A stretch of 38,703 nt of DNA, from the NCBI GenBank assembly GCA_016928235.1, contig JAFGLD010000366.1, forward strand, positions 1 through 38,703, written 5' to 3'. The position numbers and the translations under genes were made by a program. The stretch is from Anaerolineae bacterium. Lineage in GTDB: Bacteria; Chloroflexota; Anaerolineae; Aggregatilineales; UBA3940. Below, in pieces: positions 1-7,217 of the stretch (its first letter is position 1; every line of letters begins with the position of its first letter). The notes beneath the pieces were generated by a model. That model was not told the origin of the DNA, searched no databases, and saw only the letters and a program-made list of their open reading frames with translations.

Positions 1-86
1 GCTTTCGTAACTTTGACAATTTCCGTTTACAAGTCCTCGTGGAATGCGGCTATGGCTGACTTTCCCCCACAATTCTGCGTTGAGCC
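1..86 (+). mobile_element. Right end of an ISL3-family insertion sequence (cut by window edge)
   Basis: The first 59 bases encode the last residues of a transposase. They are followed at 61-86 by a sequence (TTTCCCCCACAATT then GCGTTGAGCC) that resembles the terminal inverted repeat of the ISL3 (IS204/IS1001/IS1165) family, whose ends carry GGCTC and a run of G/C next to an AATT core. The element would lie to the left of the window, with its right boundary near 86. The left end and any target duplication cannot be seen. The assignment rests on a short match, so it is only moderately sure. Confidence 0.5.
3..59 (+). CDS. ISL3-type transposase, C-terminal 18 residues only
   Basis: The third frame from the window start reads FRNFDNFRLQVLVECGYG and then TGA (57-59). 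ISL3-family transposases typically end with a motif of the type RNFxNYRLRxLxxCG, so this looks like the extreme C-terminus of such a DDE transposase. Everything upstream lies outside the window. The inverted-repeat-like sequence 2 bp after the stop supports the reading. I cannot tell whether the full gene is intact. Confidence 0.5.
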   Translation, partial: FRNFDNFRLQVLVECGYG

Positions 87-158
87 TATGATTCGAGCCT
101 TTGCCCACTATCTTTTACCGCAATGGCACATAACTTGCTATGCACACACAATCCGCCT

Positions 159-184
159 GTCATTTCCGCTTTTGCGGGAATGAC
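159..184. repeat. Palindromic repeat, family A copy 1
   Basis: The arms GTCATTTCCGC and GCGGGAATGAC form an 11-bp stem with one mismatch around a TTTT loop. The ATTCCC...GGGAAT core recurs at 13672-13696, 28260-28309 and 33036-33105. It resembles the widespread dRS3-like intergenic palindromes of bacteria. No coding role is seen. Confidence 0.7.
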
Positions 185-192
185 GGCGCGAG

Positions 193-475
193 TAGGAGCT
201 TCATGAGATCGGGCTGGAGCTTCATGAGGTCGAGCCGGAGCTTCATGATATCGAGCTGGGGCTTCATGAGATCGAGCCGGAGCTTCATGATATCGAGCCG
301 GGGCTTCATGATATCGAGCCGGGGCTTCATGATATCGAGCCGGAGCTTCATGATATCGAGCCGGGGCTTCATGATATCGAGCCGGAGCTTCATGATATCG
401 AGCCGGGGCTTCATGAGATCGAGCCGGGGCTTCATGAGATCGAGCCGGGGCTTCATGAGATCGAGCCAGAGCTTC
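193..475. repeat. 21-bp tandem repeat array, 13 full copies plus a partial one
   Basis: The hexamer CTTCAT recurs exactly every 21 bp at 199, 220, 241, 262, 283, 304, 325, 346, 367, 388, 409, 430 and 451; the unit then decays at 472 (CTTCTC). Each unit carries GATATC or GAGATC followed by GAGCCGG(G/A)GCTTC, which contains the small inverted repeat AGCC-GG-GGCT. Because 21 is a multiple of three, both strands stay open through the array (seven-residue repeats such as FMISSRG and MKPRLDI), but the peptides look like a by-product of the period. There are no spacers, so it is not a CRISPR. The period equals two helical turns. Confidence 0.9.
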
Positions 476-685
476 TCGCTTGGTATGATCGTCTTTGGTG
501 ATCAGTTTTTAGACTCCAACGGCAAGTCTCCGGTGTTTCAGAGCGAGATGTTCCTGCGAGTTCTTGCGTGAATAGCACCTTATCAACGCTGTCATACACG
601 GCAAAGACTTATCCGGGCAACGATACCTCGTATCAATGCCCCCCGACTGCTCCGGTTTGGCGAGGAGATGCCGGGATTGTGTGAG
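476..685. other. Intergenic stretch after the 21-bp array
   Basis: This stretch holds one copy of the GTCTTTGGTGATC repeat (490-505) and a 20-bp sequence at 549-568 that is matched at 18 of 20 positions by 13608-13627. I see no credible gene; the reading frames here are antisense or overlap the hydrolase that ends at 686. Confidence 0.5.
490..505 (+). repeat. Dispersed GTGATC repeat, copy 1
   Basis: The 15-base core GTCTTTGGTGATCRG occurs at 491-505, 12295-12309 and 27512-27526, always between genes and followed by degenerate CAGT/GATCAG words. Confidence 0.7.
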
Positions 686-1573
686 CTATGGGTTGATTCT
701 GGCACGATCCTCTTTCAGAAAATCGATGATGACCCGGTTAACCTCCTCCGGATAGTCGCGCTGTGTCCAGTGCCCTGCGCCTTCGATGATATGCAGGTGA
801 GCGTTCGGAATGCGCTCTGCCGCTTCCCTGGCGTACTTGACCGGTACGCCGATATCTGCCGTACCATGCACGATGAGGATTGGCGCCTTGATCTCTCCCA
901 GACGCGGCATGTAACAGGTCTTCAATCCTCCAAAGCGCACCTCGTCCAACTGGAACTGCGCGAACGTCTTACCGGCGTTCGGGTCTTTGATCGCCTCCGT
1001 CACTTCGTCGAGAAGTGTCTCGGTCAACGAGGTAGGGTTGCAGATGATCGTCTTCATCGTTTCTCTGATTAACCGGCGAGAAGAGCGCATCATCGCATAG
1101 GTAAGGTTATTGATCAACGGCAGCTTGACGAACAGGGCACTAAAGAAGTGCGCAGGGGCTCGATCTTGCAGCCCGTATGACCCGATCAGTATGAACTTCT
1201 CGACCCGTTCCGGGTGCGTCAGCGTGAAGCCCAGCGCCGCGCCACCTCCCATCGAGATACCGGCCAGCGATGCTTTCTTCAGCCCCCAGGTGTCCAGCAA
1301 GCCGGTTGTCACCTCGATGAGTAGATCCTGTGTGAAGGGCTTTGGTGGCGGTGGGCTTTGCCCGTAACCCGGCCAGTCCGGCATGTAGACCTGGAACCCT
1401 GCCTCGACCAGCGCCGGGATGGTGTCTCTCCATGAGAGCATAGCCGAATCGATTCCCCCGCCGTGCAGCAGCACGACCGGCTTGCCCCTCTCCCCGCCAA
1501 AGCGATAGGTATGCACCTGATATCCTCCCGGCAGAGATAGCATTTCTTCTTGTCCTTCTTGCAGAGATGTCAT
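686..1573 (-). CDS. Alpha/beta hydrolase
   Basis: This 295-residue protein has the alpha/beta hydrolase fold. The HGGG oxyanion region lies at 37-40, the nucleophile elbow GISMGG places Ser107, HGTAD gives Asp240 and GAGHW gives His268, so the catalytic triad is complete. No signal peptide is visible, so it should be cytoplasmic. Family members are esterases, C-C hydrolases or lactonases; the substrate cannot be read from the sequence. It is the last gene of a minus-strand trio, 46 bp after another hydrolase. Met11 (codon at 1543) is preceded by AGAAGG about nine bases upstream, a better ribosome site than the first ATG has, so the true product may be 285 residues. Confidence 0.85.
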   Translation of the reverse strand: MTSLQEGQEEMLSLPGGYQVHTYRFGGERGKPVVLLHGGGIDSAMLSWRDTIPALVEAGFQVYMPDWPGYGQSPPPPKPFTQDLLIEVTTGLLDTWGLKKASLAGISMGGGAALGFTLTHPERVEKFILIGSYGLQDRAPAHFFSALFVKLPLINNLTYAMMRSSRRLIRETMKTIICNPTSLTETLLDEVTEAIKDPNAGKTFAQFQLDEVRFGGLKTCYMPRLGEIKAPILIVHGTADIGVPVKYAREAAERIPNAHLHIIEGAGHWTQRDYPEEVNRVIIDFLKEDRARINP

Positions 1574-1619
1574 TTTTCTCTCTCTCGTTTTTATTGCCTG
1601 GTGTTTGGCCGAAAACTCA

Positions 1620-2501
1620 TCACTTCCCTACAAACTCCTCCATCGCGCCGATATACTCATCCTGCTTCAGGATCGACGTCAGGTGGCCGGAGCCGGAGAA
1701 CAGCCGCACGGTCGCCTGTGGATACATCGACATGATGGCCCGGCGCATCGGCTCAGGCGTGGCCGGATCGTCATCGGCCATCATGAGCAGGACGCGGCCC
1801 GGCCAATCTTTGAGATCGCCTGGTGTGAAAGTGTAGCTCTCGGACACATCGATGGTTCGAGCCATCAGGCTAACAATCTGCGCCTTGGTCATGTGGAAAT
1901 CGACGATCTCGGCGAAATGGGCATTTATGAGCGCCATCTCTGGAGCAGCGTTCCTGGTCATCAGCCGGCTCATCGTCCTCTTGAAGAACAGCCGCAAGAG
2001 CGGTTGGGGCATCAGCCTCAGCCAGCGCAGCGTTTTGGCGATCGCGCGGCCTGTCTCGGGATTGGGCAGCAGGGTGTGCGAGAGGATCAGACCTGCCGTC
2101 CGATCGGGGTGGCGTCGTACAAAGACCTGCGCGACCAATCCGCCGTATGATCCGCCCATCACATGAGCACGCTCGATGCCCTCCTGCTCCAGTAGACTGG
2201 TGAGGCCGTCGACCAGCTCCGCGTTGCTGTCGATGGCCGGGTAGTCGGGCGCGATGACCCGGTACTTTTGCCCCAGCCGCTCGATGGTCTGCCAGCTGAT
2301 CTCGGCGATACAGGTCGCGCCCGAAAGGGCCAGTACGACCTGCTTGCCTGTTCCTGTGTCGATGTATCGCCATGATGTCCCATCGATGGTTGTTGTTTTG
2401 TATGGATACTTTTCCCTGAACTGCTGCAACTGCTCGACTAACTCGGCCGGAACATCCCGGTACAGCTTTGCGATCGTTGGATTGGTAGTGAGTTGAGTCA
2501 T
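1620..2501 (-). CDS. Alpha/beta hydrolase (second paralogue)
   Basis: This is a 293-residue alpha/beta hydrolase with nucleophile elbow GGSYGG (Ser118), an acidic MADDD turn (Asp243-245, one of which is the likely triad acid) and GSGHL (His273). The cap region around 150-220 is rich in Arg and Met. The oxyanion segment reads ALSGATC instead of the HGGG of its neighbour, so the two hydrolases are distinct types, not a recent duplication. It lies 17 bp after the methyltransferase-like gene on the same strand, so co-transcription is likely. Substrate unknown; esterase or lactonase are reasonable guesses. No export signal is seen. Confidence 0.82.
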   Translation of the reverse strand: MTQLTTNPTIAKLYRDVPAELVEQLQQFREKYPYKTTTIDGTSWRYIDTGTGKQVVLALSGATCIAEISWQTIERLGQKYRVIAPDYPAIDSNAELVDGLTSLLEQEGIERAHVMGGSYGGLVAQVFVRRHPDRTAGLILSHTLLPNPETGRAIAKTLRWLRLMPQPLLRLFFKRTMSRLMTRNAAPEMALINAHFAEIVDFHMTKAQIVSLMARTIDVSESYTFTPGDLKDWPGRVLLMMADDDPATPEPMRRAIMSMYPQATVRLFSGSGHLTSILKQDEYIGAMEEFVGK

Positions 2502-2518
2502 TCCTGTTCTCCTGTCTT

Positions 2519-3331
2519 CTACCAGATACCTGGCATCAGTCTATAGCGCACCTGCCGAGCATAATCGGCGTAACCAGGCAGATCTCGTTGAAGTATGCTA
2601 TCTTCCTGCGCAGCGCGGAGCACAAAGGTAATCGACCACATTAAGCCGGGGATCAATGCCCACCACGATCCCAGTGACAGAGGAATGCCGATCCCCAACA
2701 GCACCATCCCCACGTACATAGGATGCCGTACGTAACGATAAGGTCCTCCCTTGATGACGTGATGACCGCGATCCTGCTGGACGCGGATCACCGCCGATGC
2801 ATAGGTGTTGACAATGCCTACCCATATAGGCAAGGCCAAACCGGGAATAACCAGCAGCCAGCCCACGATCTTGATCGCTGTCGGCATGACTGACCAGCCG
2901 AACCGTCCTGCGTCCAGAGCGGCAACAACGATTATCATGGCGCATAGCGTGAATACGAACAGCAAAATAGCCTTCTCTAACCCTTGCGCGTTCTTTATGG
3001 CCGAGCCTCGTTCCTCGATCAGCTCCGGATCGCGGGTAATTCCCACAAGGGCACCGACAACCATGTAGGTCATCAATGCCCCAGCAAGCAGCCATCCCTC
3101 CACCCAATCCAGCCGCCCGGCAATAGTAACCAGTAGAGCGCCAAACGCCAGCCCGATCACGATCAATATGGCGGAGCGCCCAATTGCGGCAACTTTTGAG
3201 CTTCGTATTTCATGTTTCTGAATCTCCTTCACGGTATATTCCTTTCCGTTGGTCTCCATAACCGGGTAGTGTGTTGGTTTCGACAGTGTTTTGATCCTCC
3301 GCTGCCTTACCTCGCCTTGTTTACTCGGCAA
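2519..3331 (-). CDS. Isoprenylcysteine carboxyl methyltransferase-like membrane protein
   Basis: This 270-residue membrane protein has about five hydrophobic segments (roughly 50-71, 78-98, 118-140, 150-175, 210-240). The C-terminal signature GPYRYVRHPMYVG (196-208) and the following acidic AAQEDSILQRDLPGYADY region (240-257) are those of the ICMT/PEMT/NnrU group, which bind S-adenosylmethionine at the membrane. Bacterial members methylate unidentified small lipophilic or protein substrates. The frame opens with TTG, preceded by AGGAG at 11 bases; the first ATG (Met25, codon at 3259) lacks a clear ribosome site. It is the first gene of the trio with the two hydrolases, which suggests a shared small-molecule or lipid modification route (inference). 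Confidence 0.78.
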   Translation of the reverse strand: MPSKQGEVRQRRIKTLSKPTHYPVMETNGKEYTVKEIQKHEIRSSKVAAIGRSAILIVIGLAFGALLVTIAGRLDWVEGWLLAGALMTYMVVGALVGITRDPELIEERGSAIKNAQGLEKAILLFVFTLCAMIIVVAALDAGRFGWSVMPTAIKIVGWLLVIPGLALPIWVGIVNTYASAVIRVQQDRGHHVIKGGPYRYVRHPMYVGMVLLGIGIPLSLGSWWALIPGLMWSITFVLRAAQEDSILQRDLPGYADYARQVRYRLMPGIW

Positions 3332-3724
3332 GCGAAAGGAAGCTCCTATCTTGAACAGATGCAGCTTTGGATGAACGATCAGATTGGAAGAAGTGTGCCG
3401 TGTGAAATGGCTCTACGAGCCAACTGGTAAGTATGAGTCCATGGCTGGCCGCCTTTCTTTGTTTGATAGCCTCTCCCGTCCGGGTGCAGGATCACACTAC
3501 CCAACCGCCAGCCTGTTGAAGAAGTCTAGCCGGGAGGTATGCCCACCCATAAACGGGGGAAGGGGCGTGTTTGACGCGCCGGATTCTGTTTGTAACTGGA
3601 AGGGTCATCCATTCTTTGAGCTTTCCTCATGCTCAGCCACTTGAGCAACCAAAATCATTATAACACTACTTCTCCAGATCAGATCCTCCCAATAGACTTG
3701 ATCGGAAATAACAGAGTTGCACAT

Positions 3725-3811
3725 ATGCCACGCGCAGCGCGGCATGGTATGGTATGACTTTCCATGGGGCGCCGAGCACCCCTTTCCACATTCCTGCGCT
3801 CCGCGTAGGAA
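3725..3811. repeat. Cluster of three short hairpins
   Basis: Three near-perfect palindromes follow each other: 3725-3745 (ATGCC arms around CGCGCAGCGC), 3766-3782 (GGGGCGCCGAGCACCCC) and 3791-3811 (TTCCT arms around a CGC-TCC-GCG core). Each has one mismatch or wobble in the arms and a three-base loop. None is followed by a T tract, so they are not simple terminators. Confidence 0.65.
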
Positions 3812-3908
3812 CATGACAAGTCAGCCGGCGCGGATCATCGCCATACAAGGGTCTGTTATGCATCGTGCAGTGTTTCTGGCCTCTACCCTCGTCCCTCGCG
3901 TCTTCTCT

Positions 3909-3937
3909 TTGCCGCACAATTCTTACGCGGTTATTAT
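3909..3937 (+). promoter_or_regulatory. Candidate sigma-70-type promoter of hsp20
   Basis: TTGCCG (3909-3914) and TATTAT (3932-3937) are separated by exactly 17 bp and lie about 80 bp before the start codon. They match 4/6 and 5/6 of the consensus. No CIRCE inverted repeat was found nearby. Confidence 0.4.
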
Positions 3938-4019
3938 GTCTTGTTTACGTTTTTCTGATGTTTGCCGGCTATCTTGTAGACAGTCCAGAAAAACAATAAG
4001 GAAGTGGAGGTAAAAGACC

Positions 4020-4472
4020 ATGTCGAAATTAGTTGTTCGTACTGACCCTGTAGCCAATAACCTGAAGCTGCGAGATGCCATGGATCGGTTGATCAGCGAT
4101 AGTTTTGTCCGGCCTTTCTGGCCCTTCGATTCATCCGTCGGAGCCTTCAGTCTGGATATGTATGAAACCAATGACGCAGTGGTGGTCAAGGCTGCCATCC
4201 CTGGTATCAAATCAGAAGACATCAATATTACCATCAGCGGAGAGCTGTTGACCATTCAGGGCGAGACCAGGCAGGAAGAGGAGACGAAGGAATCGACCTA
4301 CTATATCCGTGAGCAGCAATACGGTACCTTCAGCCGCACCCTGAACCTGCCGACTGCAGTTGTTGCTGACAAGGCTGAGGCGGAATTCGAAAATGGCATC
4401 TTGAAGTTAACCCTCCCCAAAGCCGAGGAAGTCAAGCCGAAGGTAATCTCGGTCAAGGCAAAGAAGAAGTAA
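4020..4472 (+). CDS. Hsp20 / alpha-crystallin small heat shock protein
   Basis: The 150-residue protein is a small heat shock protein, an ATP-independent holdase that forms oligomers in the cytoplasm and keeps unfolding proteins soluble. The alpha-crystallin domain spans about 45-140: the early strand has DMYETNDAVVVKAAIPG, the middle SEDINITISGELLTIQGE, and the end carries the family motif AEFENGILKLTLPK. A basic tail (KAKKK) closes it. The start is set by TGGAGG (4005-4010), nine bases before ATG. It is a single-gene unit: promoter-like boxes lie upstream and a strong terminator follows. Confidence 0.95.
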   Translation: MSKLVVRTDPVANNLKLRDAMDRLISDSFVRPFWPFDSSVGAFSLDMYETNDAVVVKAAIPGIKSEDINITISGELLTIQGETRQEEETKESTYYIREQQYGTFSRTLNLPTAVVADKAEAEFENGILKLTLPKAEEVKPKVISVKAKKK

Positions 4473-4496
4473 GTGGTAACGTGGTAACTGTCTGGA

Positions 4497-4534
4497 CAAG
4501 ACCCCGGTTTAGAAGAAACTGGGGTCTTGTTTTT
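4497..4534 (+). terminator. Rho-independent terminator after hsp20
   Basis: A 14-bp stem (4497-4510 with 4516-4529, one G-T pair) around a five-base loop is followed by TTTTT (4530-4534). It directly follows hsp20 and sits against the end of the convergent membrane-protein gene. Confidence 0.92.
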
Positions 4535-6215
4535 ATTTGATGTGCGCCTGCAGGTCGTAAATGATAAAATCCGCGTTCTCGTAGACTATTGGGAAGTCGT
4601 GCAGATGCGGTTTCTCAACCACCAGGTAGGAAGCATGATATTCCCGGGCGACATCGAGCAGAGCCTCTGACGATAAACCATAAAATGCCTCGGCTGTATA
4701 GATCGTCGTAGCAAAACGGTTGTAGTTGAAGTGCTCAATTGCCCCTGGCGCGACAGCTTCGAAACGTTCCATCCAGCCAGGCAGATAGTCAGGCTCAAAG
4801 GGCACTTCCTGAAGCTCAGGCAGCGTGGCAATGGTAGAGCGTTCTGAGAATACGCGCCAATCCGGAACATATTCGGAGAAGATGTGGGGTGGGGTGATAA
4901 AGTTGGTGTCGAGGGGTGTATGCTCTTTAGCCCACAACTGTGCATCGACCCAGGGAGTGCGCGGCCCGTAGATATAGAGACCCGGATGCCACATATCGCC
5001 TTTCCTGGTAAGCATCATTGTCGCGAACATGCCGGCGATCAGGAATGTTGCTACCGTTATTTGCGACCAACGCCATCGACCTATCCACTTGCGCGCGATC
5101 CAGATGATCCAGGTTAGTAAAGGGACAGGCACGACGATAAATGCGCCGATCTGGATGATTGTATCGTATTTGCTGAGACAGCCGTCTTGATGGCAGCGGG
5201 CCAGCACATGGGCAAAATAGAGATAAGCAAAGATCAGCAGATAGAAGGCTGCCCGCAGGATTTGCATCTGGATGATGATGGTGATCGGCAGCCAGTAGGT
5301 GGTAATGACCTGAACGACCAGGATAATCCCTATGGCATAGACGAAGTTTGTCATAACGCGATCGTGTGACGATGGGTTGGCGCGGCGGCCGGTCAAGAAT
5401 AAGAGCAGCGTCCCAATACCCGACAACGTATCTACCAAAATATTCGGTTGATCGGAGATCATATAGTAGATCGAGCCTAGCATCCCTCGGGCAGGCACCA
5501 CCAGAGCTTCAGGTCTCAGGCTGATGTCGATGCCGGTGTGGGCTGCTTTCCACTGGAGCACGGGAAAGGCACCTATTCCGAACAAGATCAGCCCTCCAAG
5601 GATGTTTTTCCAGCCGATCTCTCGCCGGCGTAGCACGCAGTCCAGCAGCAACATGGGCAAAACAAAGCTAACCGAGACAACGTGCAAATTGTACATCAGA
5701 CCTAACAACAAAAATGCCGGCCAATAGCGACGGCGCATGTAAAAAACCATCGCAGTGAGCAAGAAGGGCAAGACAAAGGTGCGATTGAGCAGGCTGAACT
5801 CGAACACAATGAAACCAGGCAAGCTGATATGCGGGAAGATAAAGGCTACTGTGCTGATCAATGCGGCTAATGGATTATCGAAGAGGGTGATACTCAGCTC
5901 CCACAATGCCCAGAAGGTGAGGTAGGTTGCCAGGACGTGAGCCAGAAACATGGCAGGTTCCAGGATTCCAAGCCGCAAAAATGGCTGAAAGAACATCCAA
6001 AAGTATGAATAGTGAAAAAAACGCAGATCCAGGAAGGGGTCATCGGAATACAAGCCCGGATTGATGCTTTTCTTCAGATAGGGGATGTGGAATACCTGAT
6101 CGAATGTGCCGAAATGATACCCAATGCCGATAACTGTGATCAGCGTGATGACGAAAAAAAAGCAATGGCGGTTTCGTGCTGAACTAGATAACTGTTTTGC
6201 GAAGGATTCGATCAT
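4533..6215 (-). CDS. Polytopic membrane protein, GT-C-like
   Basis: This 560-residue protein has roughly ten to twelve membrane segments (first at about 18-36, last near 385-402) and a soluble C-terminal tail of about 150 residues (from DMWHPGLYIYGP). An early outside loop contains DDPFLD (about 57-62). This layout, an acidic first loop plus many helices plus a soluble tail, is that of GT-C-fold lipid-linked glycosyltransferases and of DUF6798-type proteins; no precise family can be fixed by eye. The tail motifs FITPPHIFSEY and FSERS are of the kind seen in the latter. It stands alone on the minus strand, convergent with hsp20, with no strong ribosome site. Membrane glycan assembly is an inference. 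Confidence 0.7.
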   Translation of the reverse strand: MIESFAKQLSSSARNRHCFFFVITLITVIGIGYHFGTFDQVFHIPYLKKSINPGLYSDDPFLDLRFFHYSYFWMFFQPFLRLGILEPAMFLAHVLATYLTFWALWELSITLFDNPLAALISTVAFIFPHISLPGFIVFEFSLLNRTFVLPFLLTAMVFYMRRRYWPAFLLLGLMYNLHVVSVSFVLPMLLLDCVLRRREIGWKNILGGLILFGIGAFPVLQWKAAHTGIDISLRPEALVVPARGMLGSIYYMISDQPNILVDTLSGIGTLLLFLTGRRANPSSHDRVMTNFVYAIGIILVVQVITTYWLPITIIIQMQILRAAFYLLIFAYLYFAHVLARCHQDGCLSKYDTIIQIGAFIVVPVPLLTWIIWIARKWIGRWRWSQITVATFLIAGMFATMMLTRKGDMWHPGLYIYGPRTPWVDAQLWAKEHTPLDTNFITPPHIFSEYVPDWRVFSERSTIATLPELQEVPFEPDYLPGWMERFEAVAPGAIEHFNYNRFATTIYTAEAFYGLSSEALLDVAREYHASYLVVEKPHLHDFPIVYENADFIIYDLQAHIK

Positions 6216-6372
6216 AGTCTCTTTTCTCTGGCGGCAAATAATACCATGATGAGCAGAGTCTGCGCGATAACCAAAATATGGCTTTGGACGGAAAATAAAC
6301 AGTAATTGCCGGCTTGATCGTATTAAGATATAGATGGACGGATCTGAGCATGATAGAGTGAGCTTGCTCTTC

Positions 6373-6386
6373 CAGCGGATAAACTA
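6373..6386 (+). repeat. 14-bp motif shared by two promoter regions, copy 1
   Basis: CAGCGGATAAACTA occurs here, 57 bp before dedA, and again at 11489-11502 before the corrinoid protein gene. Both are preceded by CTTGC-rich sequence. Confidence 0.5.
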
Positions 6387-6443
6387 CTCCAATTCTACGA
6401 AAGATGCGTAAAAGGGATATAATCTCTCTCTGGGAGAGCCTGG

Positions 6444-7088
6444 ATGGACTTTATTGTTACATTGTTACAAAATTTCTGGCTCAGCCTTCAAAGCGGACAA
6501 TTGTCAGAACAGGGTGTCTGGATCTACCTTGTCCTGGTTGTGATTGTGGCTGTGGAGGGACCTATTGCTACCTTGCTTGGGGCGGCTGCGGCATCAGCAG
6601 GCTATTTGCAGCTGAATGGCGTATTTGCTGCTGCGTTTGTTGGGAATCTGACTGCTGATTTATCCTGGTATACACTTGGTTACCTCGGCAAGATTGAATG
6701 GATACTGCGACTCGGAAAGCGTTTTGGTTTGAATCCCAAACTGTTGGAGCATGTCCAACAAGGGCTTGCCGACCATGCAACCAAGTTGCTGATAGTTGCT
6801 AAACTGACCGCTGCGTTTACAATTCCCATGCTGATCGCTGCCGGTCTGTCCCGGCTACCATTGAAACGATGGTTACCTGGTTACATGGTTGCTGAAGCTA
6901 TTTGGACTGGTGGTCTGGTTGCTGTTGGCTTCTATGCTACTGAGGCCATTACTCAGGTTGAGCATGGGATCCAGGGCCTGAGCATTATTGCGGGTTTGGT
7001 GTTTATTATTGTTGGTATTTTGTTTCTACGACGGAAGCTTCGGAACCGGGAGTTGGACAGACTGTTGGAGCCCAAAAATCGCGCTTAG
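6444..7088 (+). CDS. DedA-family membrane protein
   Basis: The 214-residue protein belongs to the DedA (VTT / SNARE-associated) family of inner-membrane proteins, members of which move undecaprenyl phosphate or other lipids across the membrane. The family pattern is clear: an N-terminal VEGPIATLLGAAAASAGYL re-entrant segment (about 37-55), NLTADLSWYTLGYLG (68-82), and the C-terminal block KLLIVAKLTAAFTIPMLIAAGLSRLPLKRWL, where DedA proteins usually show an FxPxxR-type sequence; here the key arginine position reads differently. A last helix (about 180-200) precedes a basic tail. GGGAG eight bases before ATG sets the start. A glycosyltransferase gene follows 129 bp downstream. Confidence 0.85.
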   Translation: MDFIVTLLQNFWLSLQSGQLSEQGVWIYLVLVVIVAVEGPIATLLGAAAASAGYLQLNGVFAAAFVGNLTADLSWYTLGYLGKIEWILRLGKRFGLNPKLLEHVQQGLADHATKLLIVAKLTAAFTIPMLIAAGLSRLPLKRWLPGYMVAEAIWTGGLVAVGFYATEAITQVEHGIQGLSIIAGLVFIIVGILFLRRKLRNRELDRLLEPKNRA

Positions 7089-7217
7089 ATCTTTGCCGGT
7101 TCTCACCCGTCATTGAGTCGGTGTCTGGTACGATGTGGTATTTGCGGACGATCCGGCTCCAGGTTCCGTTGTATTCATGTTGCAAATACTCTGGCAGAAA
7201 AGGAAGATTTCATCATT

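Larger units (their letters stand above)
3332..4019. other. Long intergenic region with hairpins before hsp20
   Basis: No convincing gene lies here. The left half holds AGCCTGTTGAAGAAGTC (3510-3526), which looks like the kind of sequence found at IS ends, without a partner. The right half holds three compact hairpins (3725-3811) and the likely hsp20 promoter (3909-3937). Short open frames exist on both strands but have no recognisable domain and cross the hairpins. Confidence 0.5.

Noticed and set aside
193..475. CRISPR array
   Set aside because: Units are directly adjacent without unique spacers, and no cas gene is present.
140..571. Open frames on both strands across the 21-bp array (seven-residue repeats)
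   Set aside because: The period of 21 keeps all three frames free of new stops, both strands are open at once, there is no ribosome site or domain, and the plus frame runs into unrelated sequence.
668..1072. Plus-strand reading frame opposite the first hydrolase
   Set aside because: It is antisense to a gene with an intact catalytic triad and has no recognisable domain.
3510..3526. IS-end-like sequence AGCCTGTTGAAGAAGTC
   Set aside because: It has no inverted partner and no transposase remnant nearby, so an IS scar cannot be supported.
3384..3644. Small plus-strand frame before hsp20
   Set aside because: No domain, no clear ribosome site, and no support from neighbours.
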